Positions 16,555-25,096 of a stretch of 64,000 nucleotides of DNA are shown here, one piece after another. A program made the translations under genes and the position numbers. Each line of letters opens with the position of its first letter. Position 1 is the stretch's first letter. The stretch covers positions 1 through 64,000 of the forward strand of contig JBCDLH010000008.1 of assembly GCA_038745585.1 (NCBI GenBank). Reading direction: 5' to 3'. Below the pieces are notes generated by a model, which was not told where the DNA came from, ran no database searches, and saw nothing but the letters and a program-made list of their open reading frames with translations. The DNA comes from HLUCCA09 sp038745585. Its GTDB lineage: Bacteria; Pseudomonadota; Alphaproteobacteria; Rhodobacterales; Rhodobacteraceae.

Positions 16555-18265
16555 GATGGCAAAGGAAGCGAGCGTCTCCGAACCGCCCACCCCGGAACCG
16601 AACCGGATCGACCCGATTGCGCTTGAGATCGCGTGGAATGGGCTGCGCTCCATCGCCGATGAATGCTTCTTGACCCTGATGCGGTCGGCCTTCTCGACCA
16701 ACGTCAAAGAGCGACACGATCACTCGACGGCGATTGCAGACGCCGAGGGGCGGCTGATCGTCCAGGCGGAGAACGCCCTTCCGATCCATCTGGCGTCGAT
16801 GGCCGGCCTGATGCGCATGATCCTAAGCCACTACGGCGAGAACATCGCGCCGGGCGATATCTTTGTCTCGAATGACCCGCATGTCGCGGGCGGCACCCAC
16901 TTGCCCGACATCAATATGGCGATGCCGGTATTCGATGGGACACGTCTGATCGGCTTCGTGGCCAACATCGTGCACCATGCCGATGTCGGCGGCGCGGCGA
17001 AGGGCTCGATGTCGGGCGGTCTCGATGAGATTTATAAAGAGGGGCTGCGCATCCCGATCGTGCGGCTTTACCGGGCAGGCGTGCTGCAGGACGACCTTTT
17101 GCGGCTCGTTCTGCTCAACATGCGGCTCGAGGCCGAACGGCGCGGCGACCTCAATGCCCAGATTGCTGCGGTCAAGCTCGGGGGGGCGCGGCTCGGCGAG
17201 GTCCTGTCGCGCGAGGGCGGGGCGCGGCTCAGCGCGATCTTTGACGAGATCGTTGCGCGGACAGAGCGGCGCACGCGCGCGGCTATCGCAAGTCTGCCGG
17301 ACGGGACCTACAGCTTTGCCGACGTGATGGACGATGACGGCTGCGGGACCGAGGATGTCCGGATCGCGGTCCGCATCGAAAAGCAGGGCGAAGCGATCAC
17401 ATTCGATTTTTCTCAGAGCGCTCCGCAGACGCCGGGCAACTTCAACCTGACGATGGGCGCCACCCAATCGGCAGTCTGCTATGCGCTCAAGGCTTTGCTC
17501 GACCCAGACGTGCCGAATAATGAGGGCCTTTTTCTGCCGATCCGTATCATCGCGCCGGAAGGGTCGTTCCTGAATTGTCTGCCGCCCGCGCCCGTCGCGA
17601 TGCGGGCCAATACCTGTCAACGGGTCGTCGACGTGGTCATCGGGGCGCTGGCCGACGCTTTGCCGGAGCGCGCCGTCGGCGCGGCCAACGGCGCCAACAC
17701 CTCCGCTGTCTTTGCGGGCGAAGACCCGGAGACCGGCGCGCCTTATGTCTATCTGGAGACGCTCGGCGGCGGTATGGGCGCGCGCGCGACGAAAGACGGC
17801 AAGGACGGCGTGCAGGTGCACATAACCAACACGTCCAACTTGCCGGTCGAAGCCATCGAGCTTGAGTATCCGCTTCGGGTCGAGAGCTATGCCCTGGTCG
17901 AGGATTCGGGCGGGGCGGGGCGCTATCGCGGCGGCCTCGGCATTCGCCGGGCGATCCGGCCCGTAGGCCATGTCGCTGAGTTCAACGGCGTCGGCGAACG
18001 CTTCCGCAACCGGCCGTGGGGCGTCTTTGGCGGTCAGCCGGGCGCGGCGGGAAGGTTTTTCCTTGAGGGCGACGACGGTGCGCGCCAGGAGTTGACGTCG
18101 AAAGCATCGCGCATCGCGCTGGCGCCCGACACAGTGGCCGTGATCGAGACGCCCGGCGCCGGCGGCTACGGGCCGCCTCAGGATCGGGCAAAGGCGGATC
18201 GAGACGCGGATCTGCGGTCGGAAAAGTTCACAGAAGGCTTTATCGCGCGGGAGTATCCGTCTTAG
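16547..18265 (+). CDS. hyuB: Hydantoinase/oxoprolinase family subunit B
   Basis: The 572-residue subunit B partners HyuA in ATP-dependent opening of a cyclic amide. Characteristic stretches are DPIALEIAWNGLRSIADECF (about 23-42), SNDPHVAGGTHLPDINMAMPVF (about 105-126), ANIVHHADVGG, GNFNLTMGATQSAVCYALKALLDPDVPNNEG and EYPLRVESYALVEDSGGAGRYRGGLG. Length matches the family. It begins inside the last codons of hyuA and is followed after 50 bases by the TRAP binding-protein gene. Confidence 0.95.
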   Translation: MDEMAKEASVSEPPTPEPNRIDPIALEIAWNGLRSIADECFLTLMRSAFSTNVKERHDHSTAIADAEGRLIVQAENALPIHLASMAGLMRMILSHYGENIAPGDIFVSNDPHVAGGTHLPDINMAMPVFDGTRLIGFVANIVHHADVGGAAKGSMSGGLDEIYKEGLRIPIVRLYRAGVLQDDLLRLVLLNMRLEAERRGDLNAQIAAVKLGGARLGEVLSREGGARLSAIFDEIVARTERRTRAAIASLPDGTYSFADVMDDDGCGTEDVRIAVRIEKQGEAITFDFSQSAPQTPGNFNLTMGATQSAVCYALKALLDPDVPNNEGLFLPIRIIAPEGSFLNCLPPAPVAMRANTCQRVVDVVIGALADALPERAVGAANGANTSAVFAGEDPETGAPYVYLETLGGGMGARATKDGKDGVQVHITNTSNLPVEAIELEYPLRVESYALVEDSGGAGRYRGGLGIRRAIRPVGHVAEFNGVGERFRNRPWGVFGGQPGAAGRFFLEGDDGARQELTSKASRIALAPDTVAVIETPGAGGYGPPQDRAKADRDADLRSEKFTEGFIAREYPS

Positions 18266-18315
18266 GCTGCCCCAAGGTCCGCATAGAGACCATCGAACAT
18301 GGGAGACTGAAACAT

Positions 18316-19314
18316 ATGACTTTCCGCTATACCCTCGGCGCGGCGTTGGCTGCAGCCGTTCTGAGCGCCGCGCCGGCGCTGGCGCAATCCGTCAAGTGGG
18401 ACATGGCCAACGAATACAACGCAACCTCGATCCACGGGGAGGCGCAGCAGGTCTTCACCGATAAGGTGGCCGAGCTCTCGGAGGGCGACATTGTCATCAC
18501 CAATCATTTCGGCGCAGCCCTGGGCTATAAGTCGAAGGACCAGTTCGACGCGGTTGGTGACGGCGCGCTGCAGATCGCCAACACGTCGATGGGGCAGGTT
18601 GCCGGAATCGAGCCCCTCTTCCTGCTCTCCTCGCTGCCCTTCCTCGTGGGCTCTGCCGAAGAGGCGCAACTTCTCTGGGAGGTTGCCAAGCCCGCCTATG
18701 AAGAGGTCTTTGCGCGCAACAACCAGATCCTGCTCTATGCCTCGCCTTGGCCGCCCGCGGGCGTCTGGGCCGACAAGCCGATTGACAGCACGGACGCGAT
18801 CTCCAACGTCAAGGTCCGCGCGTGGGATCCCTCCGGCACGCAGACGCTAAAGAATGCGGGCGCCGCCGCGATCCAGATGAGCTGGGCCGATGTCGTGCCA
18901 CAGCTTGCCTCGGGCGGCATCGAGGCCGTGCTGACCTCGGCCGAGGGGGGCGTCAATGCGAAGTTCTGGGAGCATGTGAGCCATTTCTCAGCGCTCAATT
19001 ACTCCATGTCGCTCAATATGACCCATGTGAACCGCGACGAGTGGGACGCGCTGAGCGAAGACCAGCAAGCGATCATGCTGGAGGCCGCTGAAGTGGCGTC
19101 CGACGCAGCGTGGGGCGCGTTGGCGACCCGCGTTGCATCGAATTATGCCGATATGGAAGCCAACGGCATCACCGTGGTCGATCCGGTTCCGTCTGAGTTC
19201 CTGGGCGTCCTCAACGAAGCCGGTCAGCAGGTCTACGACGATTGGCTGAGCAAGGTCGGCGATGCGGGCCAGGCGATCCTCGACGACTACATGGCCAAGA
19301 AGGCCGCCATGTGA
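18316..19314 (+). CDS. dctP: TRAP transporter solute-binding protein (DctP family)
   Basis: This 332-residue periplasmic protein captures carboxylate-type ligands for a TRAP transporter. A signal peptide (TLGAALAAAVLSAAPALAQS) precedes a mature domain starting VKWDMANEYNATSIHGEA. The DctP patterns GDGALQIANTSMGQVAG, VRAWDPSGT (the conserved ligand-binding Arg region, about residue 170) and SAEGGVNAKFWEHVSHF are present. GGGAGA precedes the ATG. Its location behind hyuAB suggests its ligand is the substrate or product of that hydrolase (inference). Confidence 0.94.
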   Translation: MTFRYTLGAALAAAVLSAAPALAQSVKWDMANEYNATSIHGEAQQVFTDKVAELSEGDIVITNHFGAALGYKSKDQFDAVGDGALQIANTSMGQVAGIEPLFLLSSLPFLVGSAEEAQLLWEVAKPAYEEVFARNNQILLYASPWPPAGVWADKPIDSTDAISNVKVRAWDPSGTQTLKNAGAAAIQMSWADVVPQLASGGIEAVLTSAEGGVNAKFWEHVSHFSALNYSMSLNMTHVNRDEWDALSEDQQAIMLEAAEVASDAAWGALATRVASNYADMEANGITVVDPVPSEFLGVLNEAGQQVYDDWLSKVGDAGQAILDDYMAKKAAM

Positions 19315-19323
19315 TCCGATCCT

Positions 19324-19417
19324 GGGCCGTGCCACCGATTGGCGCGGCCCGTTTCAAGCGCGTGCCCGGCGCGCGCCGCGCTTTGGGGCAGGCCGGTCTG
19401 GCGCCCTTTGCCCCAAA
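19324..19417 (+). terminator. Run of three hairpins between dctP and dctQ
   Basis: Hairpin 1 pairs GGGCCGTGCC (19324-19333) with GGCGCGGCCC (19341-19350) around a 7-base loop and is followed by GTTTC. Hairpin 2 pairs AAGCGCG (19356-19362) with CGCGCTT (19378-19384). Hairpin 3 pairs TTTGGGGCA (19382-19390) with TGCCCCAAA (19409-19417) and overlaps hairpin 2 by 3 bases. Such elements after a binding-protein gene usually cause partial termination or protect the 5' mRNA, giving more binding protein than permease. Confidence 0.6.
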
Positions 19418-19449
19418 CCCAGAACCGTCAGCCCGGAAGGCTCTCGACC

Positions 19450-19962
19450 ATGTTGAAAGCGCTGGATGCCACAGCGACCGCCCTCTCGCGCGCGGGCCTT
19501 TGGATATCGGCTGCGCTTCTCGTCTACATCGCTGGGCACGTGACGTTAGAGATCGTCATGCGCACGGTCTTTGCCACATCGACCTTTTCGATGGACGAGT
19601 TCGTCGGTTACGCGGTCGGCGCAATGACGTTTCTTGCGCTGGGTGAGACGTTTCGCAACCGCAAGCACATCCGGGTCAGCATCCTTGCCTCTTTCGTCAA
19701 GGGGCGCGCGGCGCTCGGGGTGGAGCTGCTATGCATCGCCCTCACCTTTGTGATCGGGCTCTTTCTGGCGCGTTACATCTGGCGGATCGTCGCGCGCGAC
19801 TGGAGCCGCGGCACAGTTAGCCCGACCCTGATGGAAACGCCCATGTGGATCCCGTCGGGGCTTCTCTTCCTAGGGCTGTGCATCTTTCTGCTGCAGCTTG
19901 TTGCGAGTGCCGCCAAAGTCGCAACCGAAGGCGTGCCAGACGCCGCGCCTTCGGACGCCTGA
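19450..19962 (+). CDS. dctQ: TRAP transporter small permease (DctQ family)
   Basis: The 170-residue inner-membrane protein has four hydrophobic segments, e.g. LWISAALLVYIAGHVTLEIVM and ALTFVIGLFLARYIW, typical of DctQ. The motif SMDEFVGYAVGAMTFLALGETFRNRKHIRV is characteristic of the family. The frame is open from 19339, but ATG 19450 places the first helix near the N-terminus as usual. It is followed 4 bases after its stop by dctM. Confidence 0.92.
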   Translation: MLKALDATATALSRAGLWISAALLVYIAGHVTLEIVMRTVFATSTFSMDEFVGYAVGAMTFLALGETFRNRKHIRVSILASFVKGRAALGVELLCIALTFVIGLFLARYIWRIVARDWSRGTVSPTLMETPMWIPSGLLFLGLCIFLLQLVASAAKVATEGVPDAAPSDA

Positions 19963-19966
19963 GCGC

Positions 19967-21283
19967 ATGGAATCGCTCTTTGTCGCCTTCGCCGTCTTGG
20001 CGCTTGTGATCGTCTACCTCGGCCTCGGGGTCTGGGTCTTCGCCGGCTTGCTCTTGGTTTCGACCACTGCGCTCGTCGTGCTGATCGACATGGACCTTGC
20101 ACGCATCGGGCGCATCATGGGCCCGTTGGTGATCCGAAGCTCGACATCTTGGGAGCTCTCCGCGATCCCGATGTTTATCTGGATGGGCGAGATGATGCTC
20201 CGAACGGACATCTCAGACCGGCTCTTTCGCGGGCTCTCGCCGTTGACCTATCACTTGCCCGGACGCCTTTTGCACACAAACATCGCCGGCTCTGCGATCT
20301 TTGCCGCGGTCTCGGGCTCGTCGGCAGCGACCACTGCCACGGTCGGGCGGATCACGACGACCGAGCTTAAGGCACGGGGCTATTCCGACCGCCTCGCCCA
20401 TGGATCGCTCGCCGGCGCGGGCTCGCTTGGCCTGCTGATCCCACCTTCCATCGTCATGATCGTCTACGGCGTGCTGGCGGAGGTTTCCATAGCGCGGCTT
20501 TTCGCGGCCGGGGTTTTGCCGGGGATCATGATCGCGGTGCTCTATTCGGGCTATGTCGCCGCCGTCGCCCTGGCCAAGCCGGAGGTCGCGCCACCAGACC
20601 GCGAAAGCCCCGGGCTCCGCGAGATCGGGCGTGGCCTGGTCACGCTTCTGCCCATCGCAGGGCTGATCTTTATCGTGCTTGGCGCGATCTATTCGGGCAT
20701 AGCCACCCCGTCGGAAGCCGCGGCCGTCGGCGTCGTCGCGACTTTGGCGTTGATCCTTGTGACCGGGCAGCTCACGCTTTCGGTCTTTCTAGACAGCCTC
20801 AAAGCCGCTGTGATGACCTCCTGCATGATCGCCGCGATCCTAATCGCGGCCGCCTTCCTCTCAACGGCGATGGGATATCTCCACGTGCCGCAGGACGTGG
20901 CCGCCGCCATCGGAGCCCTGAACCTCGAGCCCTGGCAGCTCATCGTGATCCTCGCGCTCTTTTACATCTTGCTCGGAATGTTTCTCGAAGGGATCTCGAT
21001 CACAGTAATGACCCTTCCCATCGCCCTCCCCCTGGTGACCGTGGCCGGATTTGACCCAATCTGGTTCGGTGTGTTTTTGGTGATCATGGTGGAACTGGCA
21101 CAGATCACACCGCCGGTCGGCTTTAACCTTTTCATCATTCAAGGGCTCACCAACACGCCGATCATGCGGGTCGCGGCATCGGCGGCACCGTTCTTTGTGC
21201 TGATGTGCGTCGGAGCGGCGCTCCTGACGATGTTCCCCCAGATCGCCCTTTGGTTGCCGGACCTACTTTACGATCAGCGATAG
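19967..21283 (+). CDS. dctM: TRAP transporter large permease (DctM family)
   Basis: The 438-residue protein, with about 12-13 membrane segments, is the sodium-coupled transport subunit of the TRAP system. Family motifs include AIPMFIWMGEMMLRTDISDRLF, AAVSGSSAATTATVGRITTTELKARGY and SLAGAGSLGLLIPPSIVMIVYG (about 135-175). EGISITVMTLPIALPLV and ELAQITPPVGFNLFIIQGL near the C-terminus form the second half of the pseudo-symmetric core. ATG 19967 is chosen at the start of the first helix; a longer frame opens inside dctQ. Confidence 0.95.
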   Translation: MESLFVAFAVLALVIVYLGLGVWVFAGLLLVSTTALVVLIDMDLARIGRIMGPLVIRSSTSWELSAIPMFIWMGEMMLRTDISDRLFRGLSPLTYHLPGRLLHTNIAGSAIFAAVSGSSAATTATVGRITTTELKARGYSDRLAHGSLAGAGSLGLLIPPSIVMIVYGVLAEVSIARLFAAGVLPGIMIAVLYSGYVAAVALAKPEVAPPDRESPGLREIGRGLVTLLPIAGLIFIVLGAIYSGIATPSEAAAVGVVATLALILVTGQLTLSVFLDSLKAAVMTSCMIAAILIAAAFLSTAMGYLHVPQDVAAAIGALNLEPWQLIVILALFYILLGMFLEGISITVMTLPIALPLVTVAGFDPIWFGVFLVIMVELAQITPPVGFNLFIIQGLTNTPIMRVAASAAPFFVLMCVGAALLTMFPQIALWLPDLLYDQR

Positions 21284-21475
21284 TGTGAGAAGCGCCCGGA
21301 ACGCCGTCTCCCCACGGCGGCACCGACGCATCAAGAGGCAGCGCCGCGCCGCTGCGGCCGACAGATGGCGCTCGCTGATCTGACCTCGGCCATGCGACAC
21401 CGCAGTCGGTTCGCAAGTACGGCCCAACCCATAACGCGGTCCAAGCCTTTGCAATCGTTCATCTATCGAAGAATC

Positions 21476-21521
21476 TTGAGGGGCGGCCCTCAAAGCGCGT
21501 AGACGTGAGGTGCGTACCTCA
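21476..21521. promoter_or_regulatory. Paired CCTCAA hairpins before the polyol transporter
   Basis: TTGAGGG-GCGG-CCCTCAA (21476-21493) is followed by TGAGGT-GCGT-ACCTCA (21506-21521), two inverted repeats with related arms, and CCTGAGG follows at 21527-21533. They lie about 65 bases before the binding-protein start. They could be operators (a LacI regulator is in the same cluster) or leader hairpins. The rest of the 303-base spacer 21284-21586 shows nothing recognisable. Confidence 0.4.
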
Positions 21522-21586
21522 AGTAGCCTGAGGATATGCCGCGATTCGCTGCGACACGCTCAGCGGCACATAAAGGGAGGAATTGG

Positions 21587-22906
21587 ATGTCGTATATGAA
21601 ACTGGCAACCGCCAGCGCCTTCGCCATGGCTGCAACGGGCGTGTTGTCGTCGGCCCACGCCGATGAGCTCACCCTTTGTTGGGCTGCGTGGGATCCGGCA
21701 AACGCCCTCGTCGAACTCTCCAAGGAATTCGAAGCGCAATCCGGCCACACGATGAACTTCGAGTTCGTGCCCTGGCCCAATTTCGCCGACCGTATGCTCA
21801 ACGAGCTCAATTCGGGGGGCAAACTCTGTGACCTTCTCATCGGCGACAGCCAATGGATCGGAGGCGGGGCGGAGAACGGCCACTACGTCAAACTCAATGA
21901 TTTCTTCGATAGCGAAGGCATCTCGATGGATGATTTCGCACCCGCGACCGTCTACGCCTATTCGACCTGGCCCAAGGGATCGCCCAACTTCTACGCGCTG
22001 CCAGCGATGGGCGATGCCAATGGCTGGTTCTACCGCAAAGACTGGTTCGAGCGGGAGGACATCAGAGCCGCCTACCAGGAAGCAACAGGAGAGGAACTGC
22101 GGGAGCCGCAATCGCAGCGTGAGCTTCTTCAGATCGCGCAATTCTTCCAGGAGCGCGAGATCGACGGACAGACCGTCTACGGCGCGGCGATCTTCACGGA
22201 GCGAGGCTCCGAAGGGATCACGATGGGCGTGACGTCGGCGCTCTATCCATGGGGCTTTAAGTACGAAAACGCTCCCGGCACCTACGACATGGAAGGCGCG
22301 GTAAACTCGCCCGAAGCGGTCGAGGCCCTGGAGTTTTACAAGGAGCTTTATCGCACGGCGACGCCACCGGGCTACACCAATTCCTACATGGGCGAGTCGC
22401 TCGACGCATTCAAATCGGGTCAGGTTGCGATGGCGATGAATTGGTTCGCCTTCTTCCCTGGTCTCTACGCCGACCCGACGACCGGCGGCGACAAGATCGA
22501 CTTCTTCGTGAACCCGCCGCAGAATGTGGCCGCGTCAACGCTTGGCGGTCAGGGCATCTCGGTCGTCAGCTATTCCGACAAACAGGACGCGGCGCTCCAA
22601 TACATCAAGTGGTTCGCCCAGCCGGACGTTCAGGCCAAGTGGTGGGAGCTCGGCGGATACTCGGCGCACAACTCGGTCTTGCAGGATCCGGGCTTTGTCG
22701 ACAGTCAGCCCTTCGCCGGAGACTTCCTCGAAGCGATGGATGGCGTGCAAGACTTTTGGCAGGAGCCAGCCTATGCGGAGCTCCTCTTGGCGATGCAAAA
22801 GCGCATCCACGACTATGTCGTTGCGGATGTGGGCACGGCGCAAGAGGCGCTTGACCTCTTGATCGAGGACTGGACCGAAGTCTTCGAGGACGAGGGCAAG
22901 CTTTAA
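21587..22906 (+). CDS. Polyol/sugar ABC transporter substrate-binding protein (family 1)
   Basis: The 439-residue periplasmic protein has a signal peptide (ATASAFAMAATGVLSSAHA) and a mature N-terminus DELTLCWAAWDPANALVELS. Later motifs, FEFVPWPNFADRMLNELNSGG, GDANGWFYRKDWF and GQVAMAMNWFAFFPG, match family 1 sugar/polyol-binding proteins. AGGGAGGA before ATG 21587 decides the start against the longer frame from 21536. Two hairpins follow the gene. It is the first gene of a transporter with two permeases, a small membrane protein and two ATPases. Confidence 0.93.
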   Translation: MSYMKLATASAFAMAATGVLSSAHADELTLCWAAWDPANALVELSKEFEAQSGHTMNFEFVPWPNFADRMLNELNSGGKLCDLLIGDSQWIGGGAENGHYVKLNDFFDSEGISMDDFAPATVYAYSTWPKGSPNFYALPAMGDANGWFYRKDWFEREDIRAAYQEATGEELREPQSQRELLQIAQFFQEREIDGQTVYGAAIFTERGSEGITMGVTSALYPWGFKYENAPGTYDMEGAVNSPEAVEALEFYKELYRTATPPGYTNSYMGESLDAFKSGQVAMAMNWFAFFPGLYADPTTGGDKIDFFVNPPQNVAASTLGGQGISVVSYSDKQDAALQYIKWFAQPDVQAKWWELGGYSAHNSVLQDPGFVDSQPFAGDFLEAMDGVQDFWQEPAYAELLLAMQKRIHDYVVADVGTAQEALDLLIEDWTEVFEDEGKL

Positions 22907-22918
22907 CTGAACAACCGA

Positions 22919-22977
22919 GCGCGCGGGTGTCCGCGCGCCGGATGCATTGCGCGCCGGGGCTAGACCGGTCCCGGCGC
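22919..22977 (+). terminator. Two hairpins between binding-protein and permease genes
   Basis: GCGCGCGG-GTGT-CCGCGCGC (22919-22938) is a perfect 8-bp stem with a tetraloop. GCGCCGGG (22951-22958) and CCCGGCGC (22970-22977) form a second 8-bp stem. There is no T run, so they are better seen as mRNA-stabilising or partial attenuation elements that raise binding-protein yield. Confidence 0.6.
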
Positions 22978-23002
22978 ACCCATTCTGTGACAGGCTGTCG
23001 AT

Positions 23003-23950
23003 ATGTCTGACCGGACGATAGATCGCGTTGCCTCGGCAACGCCTGCCCCCGTTGCGCGCAAAATTAGGGGGCTTTCTGACCGGGCGATCGCTTGGATCTT
23101 TGTCGCGCCGACGATCTTCCTACTGTTGGCGATCAATATCTTTCCACTGATCTGGACACTCCGGCTGAGTTTTACGAATTACCGCGCCAACCGGCTGAAT
23201 CGGGAGCCGGAATTCATCGGACTGAGAAATTATGAGCGGATTCTGACGGACAGCGATATCTGGCTGAATATGCAGGCCACCGCCCATTTCTTGTTTTGGA
23301 CGATATTCTTTCAAGTGCTGATCGGGTTCACCTTGGCGTGGCTGATCAACAAAAAGTTCAAAGGCAACGATCTTTGGACAACGATCATCGTGCTGCCGAT
23401 GATGCTTTCGCCGGCTGTCGTCGGCAATTTCTGGAAGTTTCTTTATCAGCCTCAGATTGGCCTTTTCAATTACATCGTTTCCTTCTTCACCGGTCGCGAT
23501 CCGTCAAGCTTTGAGATGCTTGGGCAGGTCAATCTTGCGCCATGGTCCATTGTGATCGTGGATACCTGGATGTGGACACCCTTTGTCATGCTCATATGCC
23601 TTGCCGGTCTTCGAAGTATCCCCGATTACATCTATGAGGCAGCAGAGATCGACCGGGCCTCGAAACTCAGGCAGTTTTTTACGATCACCATTCCGATGGT
23701 TCTTCCGTTCCTGATGCTCGCCGTCCTGTTTCGCGGAATTGAGAACTTTAAAATGTTCGACCTCGTCGTCCAACTGACGGGCGGTGGGCCGGGCTCCGTC
23801 ACGGAACTGACGTCAATCAACCTCAAACGCGAAGCATTCGAGAAATGGCGGACAGGCTATGCGTCGGCCTACGCGATCATCCTTTTTGTGACAGTCTTCG
23901 GATTGGCCTCAATCTACGTGAAAGCGCTGAACAAGGTGAAAGAGCGATGA
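23003..23950 (+). CDS. Polyol/sugar ABC transporter permease 1
   Basis: The 315-residue inner-membrane protein is of the MalF/UgpA type with six membrane segments after a short cytoplasmic N-terminus. The ATPase-docking loop EAAEIDRASKLRQFFTITIPMVLP (about 211-234) is intact. LLAINIFPLIWTLRLSFTNYR and NFWKFLYQPQIGLFNYIVSFF are usual for sugar permeases. Its stop overlaps the next permease start by 4 bases (ATGA). GC content in this and the next gene is visibly lower than in neighbours. Confidence 0.95.
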   Translation: MSDRTIDRVASATPAPVARKIRGLSDRAIAWIFVAPTIFLLLAINIFPLIWTLRLSFTNYRANRLNREPEFIGLRNYERILTDSDIWLNMQATAHFLFWTIFFQVLIGFTLAWLINKKFKGNDLWTTIIVLPMMLSPAVVGNFWKFLYQPQIGLFNYIVSFFTGRDPSSFEMLGQVNLAPWSIVIVDTWMWTPFVMLICLAGLRSIPDYIYEAAEIDRASKLRQFFTITIPMVLPFLMLAVLFRGIENFKMFDLVVQLTGGGPGSVTELTSINLKREAFEKWRTGYASAYAIILFVTVFGLASIYVKALNKVKER

Positions 23951-24909
23951 GCAGTTTTTCTGTCACGGAGCCGTCCAACCGCACGAAATGGTTCGCCGGC
24001 TCGCTTGTCATTCTTTACGCGCTGATTACGATGATCCCGCTCGTGTGGATTGCGCTCACCGGGTTCAAGAGCCCCGCCGACGCCATCGCCTATCCGCCGA
24101 AATACATTATCGGTTCGGACAGCGAGGCTGGCTTTCAGCCGACGCTCGAAGGCTACGTTAACCTATTTACAACGCGCACGCGTCAAACCGACGAGTTTCT
24201 GGAGGCCAATCCGCCCGAAAACTGGGCCGACGAGATCGTACGCCAATACGATATGGTAATCGTCGGACCTTCGAAGTTTGGCGAACGGTTTTTGAACTCC
24301 GTCATTATTGGCTTTGGGTCGACCTTTTTAAGCGTGTTTTTGGGCACGCTCGCCGCGTATGCGTTCAGCCGCTTCAAGATCCCGCTGGCCGACGATCTGT
24401 TGTTTTTCATACTGTCAACGCGGATGATGCCGCCGATCGCGGTCGCGATCCCGATTTTTCTGATGTACCGCAATCTCGGGCTAAGCGATACGCATCTTGG
24501 GATGATCCTCCTTTATACGGCGGTGAATATCTCGCTTGCAGTGTGGCTCTTGAAGAGCTTTATCGACGGCATTCCAACCGAGTATGAGGAGGCTGCGTTA
24601 ATCGACGGCTACACACGCTTCCAGGCGTTCTACAAGGTGGTTCTGCCACAGGCCGTCACGGGCATCGCGTCAACCGCGATCTTTTGCCTGATATTCTCTT
24701 GGAACGAATACGCCTTTGCGGTCCTTTTGACGACAGCAAATGCGCAAACGGCACCGCCCTTTATCCCGACCATCATTGGGATTGGCGGCCTCGACTGGCC
24801 CGCCATTGCAGCCGGTGTCACGCTCTTTTTGTTGCCTGTCATGCTTTTCACGATCCTGCTGCGTAAGCATCTCCTGCGTGGCATTACCTTTGGAGCGGTG
24901 CGCAAATGA
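23947..24909 (+). CDS. Polyol/sugar ABC transporter permease 2
   Basis: The 320-residue MalG/UgpE-type permease has six membrane segments and the docking loop EEAALIDGYTRFQAFYKVVLPQA (about 218-240). A large periplasmic insertion lies between the first two helices (about residues 50-115, including LFTTRTRQTDEFLEANPPENWADE), as in rhizobial glycerol/polyol systems. ATG 23947 overlaps the previous stop. The small membrane protein begins 4 bases before its end. Confidence 0.95.
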   Translation: MSSFSVTEPSNRTKWFAGSLVILYALITMIPLVWIALTGFKSPADAIAYPPKYIIGSDSEAGFQPTLEGYVNLFTTRTRQTDEFLEANPPENWADEIVRQYDMVIVGPSKFGERFLNSVIIGFGSTFLSVFLGTLAAYAFSRFKIPLADDLLFFILSTRMMPPIAVAIPIFLMYRNLGLSDTHLGMILLYTAVNISLAVWLLKSFIDGIPTEYEEAALIDGYTRFQAFYKVVLPQAVTGIASTAIFCLIFSWNEYAFAVLLTTANAQTAPPFIPTIIGIGGLDWPAIAAGVTLFLLPVMLFTILLRKHLLRGITFGAVRK

Positions 24910-25094
24910 CGGATTTTCTCAACGGCCTTATCCGGTTGCGCCGCGGCCCGTGGGAGATGGTGGCAACGATCATTATTGCTGTCGGGGTATTTATGCTGAT
25001 GCAACCCTTTGTGATCTGGGCTTTCACTTATTCCTTTATCACGACGCTTGTCGGAACGGTGATGTTTATCGTCGTCAGCCATTTTCCCGAGTAA
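24906..25094 (+). CDS. Small membrane subunit of the polyol ABC transporter
   Basis: The 62-residue protein has two hydrophobic stretches, MVATIIIAVGVFMLMQPFVIWAF and FITTLVGTVMFIVVSHF. It starts by ATGA overlap with permease 2 and ends 2 bases before the first ATPase, so it is translated with the transporter. Its place matches GlpU, the small protein of unknown role in the GlpSTPQV glycerol transporter of rhizobia (established for that system; homology here is my inference). Confidence 0.8.
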   Translation: MTDFLNGLIRLRRGPWEMVATIIIAVGVFMLMQPFVIWAFTYSFITTLVGTVMFIVVSHFPE

Positions 25095-25096
25095 TC

